DNA of 64,000 nt from Ophioceras dolichostomum (Eukaryota > Ascomycota > Sordariomycetes > Magnaporthales > Ophioceraceae). The translations under genes were made by a program, and so were the position numbers. This document shows positions 11,132-24,474 of the stretch, piece by piece (within the stretch, counting starts at the first letter, position 1; each line of letters starts with the position of its first letter). The stretch is taken from positions 1-64,000 of the forward strand of contig PYST01000182.1 in the NCBI GenBank assembly GCA_003049485.1, read 5' to 3'. The notes beneath the pieces were generated by a model. That model saw nothing but the letters and a program-made list of their open reading frames with translations, ran no database searches and was not told where the DNA came from.

Positions 11132-13774
11132 TGCTTTTGGTTGTAATTTCCCTCCCTTCTTCTTGCCCTTATTGGTCGGGGAGTGATCACTGCAATGGTA
11201 ACGACGAAGAGGGGAATGATGATGGCCTCCCTCGCAAAAATTAGGCGCCACTGACAGACTGACACCAGCAAGGAGGGGTGGGCAGGGGTTGCCGGAAGTG
11301 CGTTTTTGGGTACGGATTTGTCGATGAAGAAGGAATCGTGATCAATCCGAAGAAATAATAGTTTGAGGGACTGCCACAAGGAGAGAGATATCTGCTAATC
11401 GAGATGTCTCTCCCCTACGGCAGCAGGGATGACAGGAGAGGCATCTTGATAACAGGCGTGGGAGGGACTGGCGATCGCATTCTTCTTTCCTTTTTTTTTA
11501 AAGTAGAGACGAAAAGGGACGACTATAGAGAGACTTCGGATCCGGCTTACAACGCGTAGAATGCAGGTACACTTAAGCAAGGCAGACGAGTCGTGAACTC
11601 CTAGTGCATTTTCCTTCCCGTGAGCTCTTTGCTGTTTGGCCGTCTGGAATCATGTGTTGGCCGACCGGGGCAGATTTTCAGGATCGGCGCCCCGCCTCGA
11701 ATTACATAAGCGACGACCGCCAGCCCTCCTTCACTTGCTGTTGACTGGCTAACTTTGGACTGGGCTGCGGATTGCTGGTCATGTAGGGGCAAGGCTAGTG
11801 AATATATGGGTGGATTTATAATGAATGCAATCAATGTTTTCGAGGGGCACCTGTTTGGCCCAGCTCGCAAACCAAACAAGGTCTCGATGCCTGTCTCACG
11901 AGCGATGACCGTACTCAACCAGACTCACACGTGAGCACCAGGCGCTAAAGTTATCGACTGCTCTTTTGAAAGGCATATCACCGTCGACGGCGCGCATCAC
12001 AGCCTTTCAACTCCCGAGAAAGCTGTAGTGTTTGGTTCCTCCAGCAAGTCACATGCTGAGCCTGGACGTGTGATACGGCGGCCGTTGACAACGTTCTTTT
12101 GGGGACGTGATCATTGCTTGGGCTTGTGGAAGATCCTGAAATAGATTTTTCTGCTCGCGCAGGTGGTAGCTGTCTCCTGCCTTAGACGTCCTCAAGAGCC
12201 GGAACATATGTGCCAAAAAGAAACGCCATCGTCCTTCCAGCTGCTGCCTCTGAGGAAGGTGCGAAGCTCCGTTGTTGTTGTTGAATCAAGCACCAGTGGA
12301 GTCGCCATCCGAACTCATTCACTCCACTTCAGCGCTGTGATTGGTCTACCACACTGAGCCCCAATTTTCGAGGCTCCTCCCAGCAACCTATTTCATGACT
12401 CCAACGTCCAAAAAAAATCCAAACGATTCCCTCTCTTCTTCTTTCCTTTCCTCAAGCATCGTCCTCTTCAACGCTGCGTTTCCATGTTTCACACACGGAG
12501 AGGCTCGGGGTCGCGTGGGCGTCTGTCCTCACGGTCGGATGTTTCGCCTTCCTTCCAAGACTCTCATCATTTTGAACATGTGAGAAATTCGGAGTAATCT
12601 TCACTTAAAAAATCACCGCGTTGGGAGGAGGCGCTTTTTGTTTGGGGCGGAATTTTCTTCGAGGAAAGGCGAGGAGAAGACAGAGCTCCAGGGGAAAGCT
12701 TCAGCGATTACCCAGCTTTGCTATTTCTGAGGACCCTTTCTTTGAGGAGGACTTTTTCCCGACGAAGAGCCCTCTTCTTTGCGTGCGTTATTTTGTGCGC
12801 CTGTGAGGGCCTAGCGTGAACTATTCACACGCTTGCAATTGGCATCAGAAAAGCAGGGTTGCGGTCCCTTTTTTCCCTTCTGGTTCTTCCTCTTCGGGGG
12901 GAGTTCTGGGAGAGAGATTCGGGTTTCTCGTATTCTCCTCTGGGAGGGCCGTTGCGAAGATTGTGTTTCCAAGAAAAGGACACTGCAGTGCGATACGCAG
13001 CGTTACTTTTGATTGATCTCGTCTCCTCCTTGTGGGGAGATGGGTAAAATGGAGTAACAATTCAATTCCGATTACTCTGTTGAGGACGATGCTTCACCCC
13101 TTTTTTTCCTTCAGGTCAGTGTGCGATATCTTCTCCCTCCCCTCCATCGTCTATGCCCCCAGTTGCCCCCAGTTCTCAGCTTCTTGAGAGTATTAGGATA
13201 CTGCTAACGATATATTCCCCTCGCTGGGAACATATGGTGTGGTTGGTTGGTGGGCGAGATTGACACGTGGAGGGGGCAGCTTGGTGGACGCGTCCCTGGG
13301 ATTAGCTTTGGACCGGCATCATGAGGACGTGGGAGGGTGGTCTGCGAGCGAGCAAGACATAACCTAAACTACTAAGATTAGGAAACTACCTGGTGGCTGG
13401 CGGCAGACAGGCGGCACACGTCAATCAAGCATGCCTTCTTCGACATGACAGCAGCATCTTTCGCTTTGGCACCTCCCACAGTTACCAGATCTAAACCAAG
13501 CCAGAGAAACTGAAATGAAAAATGAAAGAAAGACAGCCCAAACCCCGACAGAAGTAAATGAGATGAAACCCCCCTGGAGAAACAATGAGAACTGAGAATA
13601 ACTTGGCCAGAAACTCCGACCTCAACCCCTCCAATATTCCGAACAATTCCAAAAGAAACAATATCGTACAAACCATCACTCCTTAACTCCCTCCCGTCCA
13701 GTCCATAACCTTGAGTCATCACTATCCTTAACTCGACTCCAACCACATAAACTCGACCGCCCAACCTACCATAC
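11132..13774. other. Intergenic region, no gene seen
   Basis: Between the methyltransferase start and the AbaA stop, both minus strand. Its left part should contain the methyltransferase promoter and its right part (from about 13,380) the AbaA 3' UTR. Short frames around 12,160-13,060 show neither recognisable domains nor consistent codon bias. Confidence 0.5.
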
Positions 13775-16700
13775 CTACTCAACCTTCCCAGACCACGCAT
13801 CCGCACCGCCACCGCCCTCAGCCCCCCTCTCAACCTTCCCAAACCACGTATCCTCACCATCGCCGCCGCCCTCAGCCTTCTCAGCCGCCCCCAATCTCGA
13901 AGCACAAGAAGCACCCGCATACCTCCCCCCGCCGCCGCTCCCACTGACGCTGACGTGCTCCGCCGAGAACCTCGGCAGCGACCCCGCCCTCGCCGCGCCG
14001 TCTGCGTCTCCCTCGTCCACTCCTCCAACCCCTGTTCCGGCCTCGTCGCCCTTCAACGGCCGGGTGCGCTTGCGGCTGCTGCGCCCTTTGATCACTACTC
14101 CTACTCCTACTCCTCCGTCTCCGCCTACACCTCCATCGGGAGACGTGGGAGATGCAGATGTGGACGTCGAGGGGGTGGGGGAGCAGGACGACGAAGTGTC
14201 GGTCCATTGTGGGTGGTGGAGGTGAGGGTGATACTTGTGTGGATGAGGGGCAGGGACGGCGGCGACGAGGCTTGGCTCCTCTGCGAAGAGGCGATGATGA
14301 TTATGATGATGGTGATGGTCGTTACCGATGCTGTAGGACGGCCCGCTAGACGGGTTGGACGTCGGAGCGGAGATGGCCGACCAGTGGGACGCGGTTGTTA
14401 CAGAGGGAAGGGTGTCCACGTCCCAGGGATGGAGGCCCGAGGGTTCGACGGTGCCATTGCTGTTGCCGTTGCCGCCGCTGCTGCTGACGCTGCCGACGCC
14501 GGTTCCGCTAGCGTCCACGTAGCCGCAGGTGAGGAATGGGTCGACGGCGATGTCGGAGTGGATGGAGGCCGTGGAGGAGAAGCTGAGGTTCGGAGCGAGC
14601 GTCGCGGAGCCGAACGCGGAGGAGAGGCCCACGCTCGGCGGCGGGGTGGCGAGGCCGCTGGCGGAGAAGTTGTCGAGGAGGCTGAGGCTGGGCGGGCCGT
14701 AAGAGGAGAGGTGGTGATGATGATGGCTGGACCCGGTGCTGCCGCTGCCGCTGCTGCTGATCCCGATGTGATGCTGGTGGTTCTGGTGGTGCGAATGCGC
14801 GTTGGCCTGGGCGTGCGCGTGGATCTGGGACGAGTGGTGGAGGCCGCCGAGTCCGTCGGCGGCGGCCCACGCGGCGGCGGCGTGGAAGTTCTCACTCATG
14901 GAGGCCTGGATGTGCTGCTGGAAGCCGGGCAAGGGGGACATGATGCGGTCGCGGAAGAGGGAAGACGCGGACGTCGCATCCGCCGCGGCGAGCGCTCCTG
15001 CCTCGGCGTTGGCTGTCAGGCCCAGGATCCCTGTAGACGTCGCGGAGCTGGTGCCGGCCAGACTCAGATGAGTGTCGCCGGCGACGCTGCTGCTGTTGCT
15101 GCCGTTTCCATCGGGGAGGATCAACGCCTGCTGCTGGTGGTACGCGGACGACGGGTCGAGCGCCGTCAGGAACCGCCACGACGTGCTCCCGGCCGCCTGG
15201 CGGATGTATGGGTCGCCACCCTCCCTGATCTTCTTCTCCGTGTTGCGCGACCAGATCGTCTCGAACGTCCACAGGAGCGCAGCCCTGCGCGTCCACGGCT
15301 TCGCCGGCGAGGCGTCGCCGCAGCCGCCCAGGGACCCCAACGGTTCGCTGGGGGTTTCGGGTTCCTGCGACCACAGCTCCTGCAGCATGGCCACCTTCCG
15401 CACGAGACCCATCTGCGTGGGCACGCCGCCGGCGCCGGCGTCTCCCAGTCGGGCGCCCGTCTCGTCCTCGTCCTCGCCGCCGTCGTCGCTGCTGGAATAG
15501 CGAGACGCGCCGCCATTCCTTCTGCTGCTGCGCTGAGCACTATCGCCACGTGCGGCGTTGCGGCTCTGGCTCCTCTGGCTCCCCGACTGCCGGAACCGCT
15601 CTCTGTCGTCCAGGGGGTGCTCCGGGTAGCTGGTCAGGCGGCTGAGCATGATGGCCAGCTGGTGGGCCGGGCACGGGATCTGGATCTCGGCGCGCCTCCG
15701 CGAGGTGACGCACTCGCACAGGCCCCCGCCGCCGCAGCCGGGCCAGTGGTCGAACTGGCCGCCGATGGCGTTCGTGACGACGGTGAGCTCCGGGTCCGAC
15801 CCGTCGCCGCCGCCGCCCTCGCACAGCTCCGCAGGGCGGGCGAGCCGCGTGACGACCTTCCAGCTGTGGAGCTGCATCGCGGGCTTCTCAATGGTGATCT
15901 CGACCCACGAGTTCAGCTCCGCGCCGGACGGGAAGTGGCCCGCCTGCTGGACCTCGAGCACGACGTGGTAGTGCAGGAACTCCTCCAGGCCCTCCTGCAC
16001 GCAACAGTCGAGCGCCTTGTTGAGGTCGGGGAAGTCCTCCTCCCAGTCCAGCGATATCTCCACGAGGGACGACGCCTCCTTCTGGCCCAGAACCTGCGTG
16101 TACTCGTGCAGCAGGGGGCCGCGGATGTTGCGCCCGCCGCTCGGCCACTCGTCGCGCTTCAGGTTCTTCTCCAGGTGCGGGAACTGACGGGAGTCGAGCC
16201 GCTCGCCCGTCTCGATGTTGTACGCGACCCCGGAGGAGGTGGCGCCATGGTCGTCGCTGCTGCCCGCGCCCGCGCCGTGGCCGCTCCCCATGACGTAGCT
16301 GATCGACTTGGCGGACACCAGGATCCAGCACTTGCTGGGCTTGACCGTGATCAGCTCGTCGGCGGCCAGCAGCTGCGCGAAGTAGGCGTAATTGGGCTTC
16401 TCATCGGGGAGGCGGCCTTCTTTCAACGCTTGTAGGACAGGGTTGTTCTTGAACGAGCCGTTGTCGATCGCCTCCCTTCTGCCGTCCTTCCTCTCCGGTG
16501 CGGAGAAGAAGAAGTGATCTGCATATCGCGGGTGATTAATTGGTTAGCCAGGCTGACTCCATTTCCACTTCTGCGTTTTATCATCAACCCAATCCTATTC
16601 GTCGACTGCCTTCGCACTTGCGATCGCACACAGTAGTAGCCTGAGCCTTGCTCTTGGCGAGAGTCTTTCAACTCTCATGTGAAAATCGCCTTTCTTCGAT

Positions 16701-18780
16701 CGGGCGGTCCCGGGCAGTCCGGATGACACCCTCTCCCTCTTTTGAGCCTCTGATCCCTGACCCCTACCGTACCACCTGCAACGGGCCCCCTACTCTATCC
16801 TATCCCTCACCTCGGCCTCACTGCTCCACCCTGTGGCCTCTCCAGCCTTCCCCCTCCCTCGCAGAGTGAGTCACAATGCATCGGCTAGATGCGCATGGGC
16901 GGGACGGATGGAAGGAAGCAAAGAGAAGGGAGGGAGGGAGGCGGGACCGAATGGACGGGGGAGGAAATAAAGAATCAAATGACGAGTAACAGCGCAGCGG
17001 TGTAACAGCAGGGGGTGGTGCTCTTCAAACGCTCGGGTTCTGTAAGGGATGTTCTGGGTGGAGCGTGACCTGCCACCACACCGAAAGCCGCTTGGCTTCG
17101 GCATGGATTGACATGAGGGGACGAAGAGCCAACAAGCAAACCACCGTCGTCATTGTCAGAATGAAAGCAGATGTATGCATGCACTTAAACGCAGTGTGGC
17201 TCCACCCTTTTCCGGTACCATGCATGGAGGGCTGCAATGCAATGCAAAAGAAGGCTGCAACAACGACGACGACAAGCCACCACCACCACTCGACTGATTA
17301 AAAGCAAAGTAGTAGAGCTAGCAAAATTGACGGTGGACTAGCCCGCACGCAGCAGCTCGGCGACGCCGAAAACGTGGTCGAAGCGTCTACTGCATCAAAC
17401 GCTTTTGCATGAAGATAGGGAGGAAGAAAAAGAGAAAAGAAAAATAGGAAAAAAAAATACTCACAGCACCTGAGATGCTGGAAGAAGGCCTTCAGCACCT
17501 GGATGTGGCTCGACACCTGCTTCCGCTTCCTCCTCATCTCGTCGTCCGGCTGGACGCCCTCGGGCAGCGACTTGCAGTAGGCGATCCAGATGTACTCCTC
17601 TATGAGCATGTTGCGCCCGTACTGCTGGCTGCGTATGACGAATTTGCGTCTGGCCATTTGGGGGATGAGGAGCAATGCTGTAGAAAGTTGAGGGAAACAA
17701 AAAAGAGTTTAGCATGCATCATGGGCTATTATGAGTTAGGTACCTACCTAGGTACCTACCAAAGTAAGGGATGTAGGTAGGTAGGTAGGTAGGTACCGAG
17801 GTAGATAGGCACCGGCAGGTACCGGGGCAGGTAGTTGACTAGGAATAGATGAGATGAGGAGGTGAGATGCGAAGCGGGAGGGAGGGAGGTTGGCAGGTAA
17901 GAAGAATACCTCTGAGAAAAGCATCCTCCAAAATATCGGGCCACTTCTGCCCCTTCTCCTTCTCGTTCTGCTTCATGCGGTAGTTGTGGAACTGCGGAGA
18001 CCGGTAGATCGGGTTCTCATTGTCTATCGCGTACGACAGCACCGTCACGCCGCCTCCTACCAGAGTTCCGTTGCTGCTGCCGCCACCGCCGATACCTAGG
18101 TTGAGGGGCACGACGCAGCCTTTCGGCTGAAGAGGCTGCTGGTGGGGGTGGTGGTGGTGGTGGTACTGCTGCAGATCGGAGAACTGCTGCTGTTGCTGTT
18201 GTTGCCGGTGAACCTGGAGGTTGCTGCGTCTAGCGCGGAAGCCGCCGCCGACGCCGCCACTGGCGGATGTGTTGCTGTCTTCGGCCGATGAGTTTTTGTG
18301 GTTGAGGAGGAGGGACTGTTGTGTCGGCAGGATGGGTAGTGTGGGCATGGATGTTGACAGCAGGGCAGTAGTGGTGGGAGTGGTGGCTGACGGCAACCAG
18401 GCTAGGAGGGAAACGCTCTGCGAGCAGATGGTCATGGGCGTTGGTGGGGCGGCGTTGTGGTACTGTTGGAGCTGCTGCTGCTGCTGTTGCTGTTGTTGTT
18501 GCTGTTGCTGTTGCTGTTTTTGTTGCTGGTGCTGGACGTTGCCGGAGGTGTCCCTTAACGGCTGTCTCCCGAGGCCAGCGGCAGCCGCTGTAGCAGCAGC
18601 GGCCGCCGCCGCCACGGCCGCCGACCGGGCGGTGGTGGTGCCGGCGACGGCGGTATCGTAGTGGCCTGATGACGCTTCGGGCGATGCTGCGGAGATGTAA
18701 GGCGGGCAGTGGGGGAGAGAGGGGACAACTGCCACCGGACCGGATGAGGAGGACGATGAGAGAACTTGGTGGTGGTCCAT
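13775..18780 (-). CDS. abaA: AbaA-type TEA/ATTS-domain transcription factor (conidiation regulator)
   Basis: Three minus-strand exons, 17910-18780, 17465-17677 and 13775-16518, give 1275 aa in continuous phase. The start is the first in-frame ATG at 18780. The TEA DNA-binding domain (about 275-366) crosses all three exons: KWPDILEDAFLRALLLIPQM, ARRKFVIRSQQYGRNMLIEE, YIWIAYCKSLPEG, RKRKQVSSHIQVLKAFFQ, YHFFF. AbaA binds CATTCY and drives phialide differentiation downstream of BrlA, activating WetA-stage genes. The ordered block after the TEA domain (PNYAYFAQLLAADELITVKP, then CWILVSAKSISYV, EISLDWEEDFPDLNKALDCC) matches the AbaA-specific conserved region. The product is far longer than A. nidulans AbaA (about 800 aa) because of polyQ (about 84-107), polyAla, His, Ser and Gly tracts and a long low-complexity C-terminus. 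I see no frameshift; an unrecognised intron near the 3' end is possible. Confidence 0.92.
18467..18535 (-). repeat. CAG/CAA codon repeat encoding the AbaA polyglutamine tract
   Basis: On + it reads as CTG/TTG triplets; in sense it mixes CAG and CAA codons inside AbaA exon 1. The mixed codons suggest a tract kept at protein level rather than a pure slippage repeat. Confidence 0.9.
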
Positions 18781-19612
18781 TTTGTGGATGTTTCGTCTTT
18801 CTCTCTCTTCTAACAATGTATCCTCTAATTCCTTTCTCTCTTTCTCTCTCTCGAGACTAAAACAGATGGGGTATAAGAACGAAACTAAGCTTGGAATCTT
18901 CGCAGAGAGAGGGAATACCCCTCGCGAGGTAGGGAGTATGCTTGTGAATGCCTTTACCTCTTCTCCTTCCTTTCTCGCTCTCTCTTCCGCTTTCCTCGTC
19001 TGTCTTCCTTTTCTGTTGTGTATATGTGTGAGGGCGCAAGGAAAAGCCGTCTAGACCGCTCTACTAACGAGAGGAACTAGAAAGGTCTCGCGTTCCTCAG
19101 GGGGTGTAGTAGATAGGTAGCTAGCAGCAGACTGACGTGATGCCACACATACAACACGGAAAGAGAAAGAGTGAAGAGTAAAGAGGAGAATGGCGTGTCA
19201 AAGTGAGAATTAAGAAGCATGAGGAGAGGTGCGAGAGAGAGGGGGGAGACAGAATGAAAGAAAGAGGAGAGAGGGAAGAGATATGTTGGAGAGGAATGGG
19301 GAGGAGGAACTCTTCATCAACTCTGGACGGGAGGGGCGCGGGACCGACATATGTAGTCAGGACGCAGAGATATACTCTCGCTAGCACGAATCGGCATGAA
19401 GGGGTGGCAGTGGTGAAGTTGCAAGAGACACACCGGTAAGATTTTCGTGAGTAGACTGCGTACGTAGATAAGTGTGTATGGTACGGTATGGCTTTTCCTG
19501 GTGTGTGGTACCTCTGTCAGAGGCCGGAAACCCTCGGTTCCAACACTCCCATCCCATCCCATCATCGACTCGCCCACCTACCTGTCCCTTCCACCACCCC
19601 TACCCTTGTCTA

Positions 19613-19646
19613 CCCTGCCCTGCCCTGCCCTGCCCTGCCCTGCCCT
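19613..19646. repeat. CCCTG pentanucleotide microsatellite
   Basis: About six tandem CCCTG units, decaying into similar CT-rich sequence on the right. Confidence 0.9.
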
Positions 19647-20110
19647 TCCATGCCCTGCCTGGCTGCCTGCCTTCCCTGTGCCGGCCACCCCTGGCCTGTC
19701 TCTCTGTCACTGTGCGTCTTTCCCTTATCGAGCGAGAACAGACGACCTTCATCGAAAAAGAATATATTCTGCAACATTACTCAGAGTGGACAGACAAAGG
19801 CGGGGAGAGGGGTAGAGAGGGAGAGGAGAGGGTGGTTGGCTCGGTCGGTTGGGTTGGGATGAAGGGGGTGGGTGACGCTTCTCATGCCGAGCCTAACAGT
19901 CCTTGAAGAACAAAGAGAAAAAAAGACACCCACTAAAAAGTACCATATCCCTTATTCCTTGACATACCCTACCAACCCAGAAAGGTATGCCGACGAATTT
20001 CTCACATGGCCCCATATCCCTGCTGCCTCTTTTTTTCTTGTCAGATATCCTCCCTTCACCGGCCGGAACGAGAAGCAAGGGAGGCGGTGGTGGGTGGGGA
20101 AAACGGATGA

Positions 20111-20170
20111 GCACCAGCACCAGCACCAGCACCAGCACCAGCACCAGCACAGCACAGCACAGTACAGCAC
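20111..20170. repeat. CACCAG hexanucleotide repeat passing into CACAG
   Basis: About seven tandem CACCAG units followed by CACAG units, in the AbaA upstream region; non-coding by context. Confidence 0.9.
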
Positions 20171-20530
20171 CCAGTCAGGTTAAGCAACCCCAGAAAAAAG
20201 AAAAAGAAAAAGAAAGAAAAAGACAAATCGAAAACGGAAGAAAGAAAAGGAAGAAAAAAATAGGTAGCCAAACCGCCGGCATGTAACAGGATCTCGCAGC
20301 AAGCAAGCCCACACACTCACCCGGTCCGCTCCCCTCGCTGGCTCCGCTCCCCTCGCTCGCTCGCTCGCTCGCACGCTCACCCGTTGCTGCGCGTGCGAGC
20401 GAGCCCCCAAAACGAACTAACTGACGGCCGGGAGGCAGGGAAAGGACAGGCGCGGGCTAGTGGCATCCATACATAGATACCTACCTAGCTCGCAAGAGGA
20501 CTCGAGCTGTCTGTTTCCGTAAGATGCGGG

Positions 20531-20558
20531 CAAAGCAAAAGCAAAAGCAAAAGCAAAG
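20531..20558. repeat. CAAAAG hexanucleotide repeat
   Basis: Four tandem CAAAAG-like units, beside a CT/GC-rich tract. Confidence 0.85.
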
Positions 20559-21525
20559 CTAAGCCAACCCCCCCTGCTCTGCCCTGCCCTGCTCTGCTCG
20601 CGCTGTTCTGACTAGTCAGCCAGCGGGAGAGAGCAGCGTCGTTGGCTATTGGCTCGCCGGCTGCTGCTGGTAGCCGGGGTGTCCCAGCCGGTGCAGCTGC
20701 TTCCGCCGGCGGCGGCGCTTGAGGGCTGCTTGTCTTTTCCTCTCTCGCCCACTCACCTGCCGTGCCTGATAGGAAAGCGCAAACGTGAATGGTTGGTTTG
20801 TTGTGTCGGAGTACCATTGGTAAATACCTAGGTAGGTAGGTACCGAGGCGGGTAGGCGGTATGTTTGTGGGTGGTGCGAGACGGGCCCCGCGTGATTGGT
20901 TCTTTCTTCACCTTTGCTTTCCGTTTCCTCGCCAAATGGGTGTGAGGGAGATGTAAGTACCTACCTTGGGTGCCTACCATGTAGGTGGAGAAGAGAAAAA
21001 GAGGGTGTTGATGGGAGAGGAAAGGGGGGCATGTGGTAGTGGTTGGGGTGGTCGGCTGAGACAAACAAAGAACCAAAAAATTGCCAACGAACCGCCCTTC
21101 GATCACTCACTTCCCTCCCTCCCTATCTTCTGTCGTCTCCTCCCTGTACTGCAATCTGCATTCTGGAACAAGTCACTAATGAAAGTAAGCAGTATAGTGG
21201 AGAAGAAGAGCGAAAGAGAGAATGTCGAGAAAAAGTAAGTCAGATAAGTCAGGCACGCCAGGCACGACGTTGATTTCCTGCAGAGAAGTTCCGAGACATG
21301 TTCCAGGCGATCGTGGGATTTAGGTAAGTAGGTATTAGGCAGGCAGGTAGGTAGATACTAGACGCGATGGGGAAAATGACCACAAAGCAACAACACGCCA
21401 AACCTTCTTCACTTCGTTGTTTTGGCTCTGCTCTGCTCTGCATGTTGGTCTGGAGCCCATTTCCATCGTCCACAATTCCACTCCTATTCCTGTTTTCTCA
21501 ATCAAATCAAACCTCATCATGCCTC

Positions 21526-24474
21526 TCACATCTCGTCCTCTCCTCCTTCGGCGCCCCCAATATCCACTTTGGCCCTCTGAGCCCTCCTCCCTAACAGTCC
21601 TTGGAGCGCGACTTTGCCGACCTGTCCCTCCGTCTTGCGCTGCATCTTGGCGATCTCCTCCTCTGCGTCGACCGCCTCGGCCTCGGCAAAGTCTAGCACG
21701 AGCCTGCGCCCTAGCAGGTGCGTGTCTGCTAGCGCGTGCAGCGCGTTCTCTGCCTCCTTGGGCGTGGTGAATTCGGCGAACGCGAACCCCCGCGTCTTGT
21801 TCCCCAGGGACTTGGGGACGCGCACTGCGCGGAGCTGTCCGTAGGCGCCGAAGAGCTGCCTGACGTCCTTCTTCGTCGCCTCGAACGGCAGGTTCTTGAT
21901 CACGATCTTGGTGCGCTGCCCGGCCTGCTTGCGGGCCTTCTCCTCGCGACGCCGCTCCTCGGCAGCGTCCATGCCGCGGTGCGACGCCTTGACCGCGAGC
22001 GAGTGGCCCTCGAGCGTCGAGCCGTCCATGGCCTTGAGCGCAGCCATTGCCTGATCCTTGGTGCGGAACTGAACGAAGCCGAAGCCCATGCTTAGTACCT
22101 GGCCTGGCCGTTTTGGGTCTGGCTTCGTCTTGACTCGGGCGGACACGAAGCCTTCGAGGGGCTCAAACGTCTCAGCCAGCTTTGCCGTGGTAGTAGCAAA
22201 GTTGAGGCCACGAATGAAGAGTGAAGTCGTTTCCGGCTCATCCTGGGCGTCCTCACGTTCCAGCAACTCTGTGACGGACGGCTTCTGCTTAGAAGCCTGT
22301 GACTGATTCTGCGCCTCCTGTGGCTGCGGCACTGTGATGTCATTCCTGAATAGGTCCTTGGGGCCCTTCTCTAGAAAAAGCACAGAGTCCTTGATCCGGC
22401 GATATGCAAGACTCGCGAACGCAGCCCTCGCATGTGGCGACTGCGCAAATTGCACAATGGCGATTGTCCCGCTCGGGGGCATCAGCACCCGCAGCACAGC
22501 GCCATGTTCCTCAAACATCTTCCTCAGCTCGTCCAGTGACGTGCCGTAAGGGAAGTTTTTAACCAGAATCGTAGTATCCCCGCGCTGCTGCTGCCGCAGC
22601 GTCTTAAACGCGTCTAGGTCGACACCGTTGGAGGCGAAGTAGGTCTTGGTTTCCTGGATGATCGACGTCTCGGCTAGCGCCTGCTTCACTCCCGCGTCGG
22701 CAGAGGTGGGATCCAGCAGGTCAGCCTTGGACACGCCCAGCCGATCGGCTACGGAGGCGTTTACGGCGTCCTGGCTCATGTAGAGCGCATTCCAGTTGAA
22801 GGACGTGGACGCCGCCTCGGCCTTTCTCCTGATCATGTTTTGCTTCTTCAGTGGCAGTTTCGAAATTGCGAACTCGTCTAGCTTCGGCTCTTTCTTGGCC
22901 AGGGCTGGAAGCACGTGCAGTATTCGGCCCTGAAAGTGGTTGCGATCCGACTTCTGGAATGCATCGATCGCCGATGACGGACTCGAGTACTGCACCAACG
23001 CGAAGCCCTTGCTTGTGCCAGAACTACCAACCGCCAAGTGTACCTGAAAGCAACAGCAGCGAAAAGGGATACCCCTGTTAGTCCTCAAGAATTCACGAAA
23101 ACCAGATTTCAAACACCGTACTGCCTTGCTATCGCATGTTGCGGCTTGTCGTCGCCACACGACCAACCAGTCGGGCCTTTTCCATCAGATTCACAAGCAT
23201 CTACTAAAATCCTGTGCCCAAAATTTCACATCATATACCAGCGGTATAAGCTGTCCCTATCAAGGGGTTCATCATAGAAAGGCCGCACTGAAACAAGGTG
23301 CAAAGACACATGCAGAGCAAAAGAGACTGACTGAACTTACCTCTTCTAGGTTGCCAAACACCTCGAAGTGAGCCCGCAGTTCATCCTCGGTTGTGCTGTA
23401 CGGCAGGTTTCGTACGAAAAGACGCGACGTCTTGCGGATTCGGTCTAGTGTGTCATCTGTCCGGTCGCCCTCTGTTGGTGTATGCTGATCCGTTTCGTGG
23501 GCAGGCCCCGCAACCTCCTCGAGTAAGGGAGGGGCGGGGCTGGCTTCCGCCTGTGGAGGTGGAGGGACAGCAGCAGCGTCGGGATTGTCTGGGTCAACGA
23601 GATCAAGAAGTCGGTTGGTGCGTGATCGGAGCCAGTCGTCGTCACTCGCTCCAGGCTTGTCGCCCTCCCTGGCTACTGTGCCAGAAGTCTGGGGTGCGGC
23701 GGGGTCGTCCTCTGCCGCATCTGCCATTGCATGACCCGGCTTCGGCTCGAGTTGTTGTTGCCTGATGCTGTTGGTGTTTGGTGGTTCTTCCACTGCCAGC
23801 CTCTTTGCCGGACGGGCAGGGATGGTCTCGTACTCGTCGTCACTTTCATTCTCCAGCTCGACCATCTTCTCCTGATCAAGCCCTGGAGCGCCAGTGCTAG
23901 GCTCCTCGACAGACTGTCCCGCTTCAAATTCCATCTTGCTGACCGGCTTTGCCCCTGGTTTCATCGTCTCCAAGAACTCCCGCAGCTTCGGGTCTGCTTG
24001 GTCGAGGTCATCTCTCTTCCGCTTCCCAGTTTTCGTCTTCGACTGTGGATCGTCCTCGGTGGTTGGAAGTTGGGTCGTCTCTTTCTTCGATCCGGCGGCA
24101 TCTACTGCTTGACCAGTTCTCACTCTCCGCGAAGACGCCAGAGCCGAATCTGTAGGCTGCGGAGATGAGGCCAGTCAGTCGAAGTCCCATCGCATCGCGA
24201 AGAAGCCAGGGAAAGCAGCAGCAAGGTGCCTGCATCTACTTACCGGCCTCCAGAGCTCGACGGCGATCTTCGACATCCGGATGTAGGACCGATTGAAATA
24301 CTTCACCGCCTCCGCAGCATCTTGGCATGTCTTAAAGCCAACATAGCCGATCCTCCTCTTCGGAATCACTTTGATGTCTGTGACTTCCTTGCCTTTGAGC
24401 GAGAAGTGCTTGCGAAAGTCGGCGTCGGTGATCTTGGGCGGCAGATTCCGCACGAATATCCTGGAGGACTCCAT
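21526..24474 (-). CDS. MRD1: Multiple RNA-binding domain protein Mrd1 (pre-rRNA processing)
   Basis: Three minus-strand exons, 24244-24474, 23341-24156 and 21526-23043, all phase 0, give 854 aa, the usual Mrd1 length. The start at 24474 opens directly into RRM1 (RIFVRNLPPK ... IGYVGFK). RRM2 spans the second intron (LFVRNLPYSTTEDELRAHFE, then KGFALVQY). RRM3 is at about 505-575 (ILVKNFPYGTSLDELRKMFE), RRM4 at about 622-702 (LFIRGLNFATT ... GFGFVQF) and RRM5 at about 727-802 (KIVIKNLPFEATKKDVRQLF ... RGFAFAEF). The segment between RRM1 and RRM2 is acidic and disordered; that between RRM2 and RRM3 carries the family block SFNWNALYMSQDAVN. Mrd1 works in the nucleolus, binding 35S pre-rRNA and U3 in the small-subunit processome for cleavages A0-A2. 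It shares a divergent promoter with the LC8 gene. Confidence 0.96.

Larger units (their letters stand above)
18781..21525. other. Long AbaA upstream region with many simple repeats; no gene seen
   Basis: This 2.7 kb tract lies between the AbaA start and the MRD1 stop, both minus strand. It is the likely AbaA promoter and leader, as large regulatory regions are usual for developmental regulators. It holds a CCCTG run (19613-19646), a CACCAG run (20111-20170), CTCG repeats (20352-20372), an AAAGCA repeat (20531-20558) and CTAGGTAGGTAC clusters (from 20825 and about 21,322). Open frames here are repeat translations. Confidence 0.55.

Noticed and set aside
13955..16435. 826-codon open frame antisense to AbaA exon 3
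   Set aside because: It mirrors the GC-rich, stop-poor AbaA coding strand; its product is Arg/Ala/Gly-rich with no domain, and AbaA in the other strand is unambiguous.
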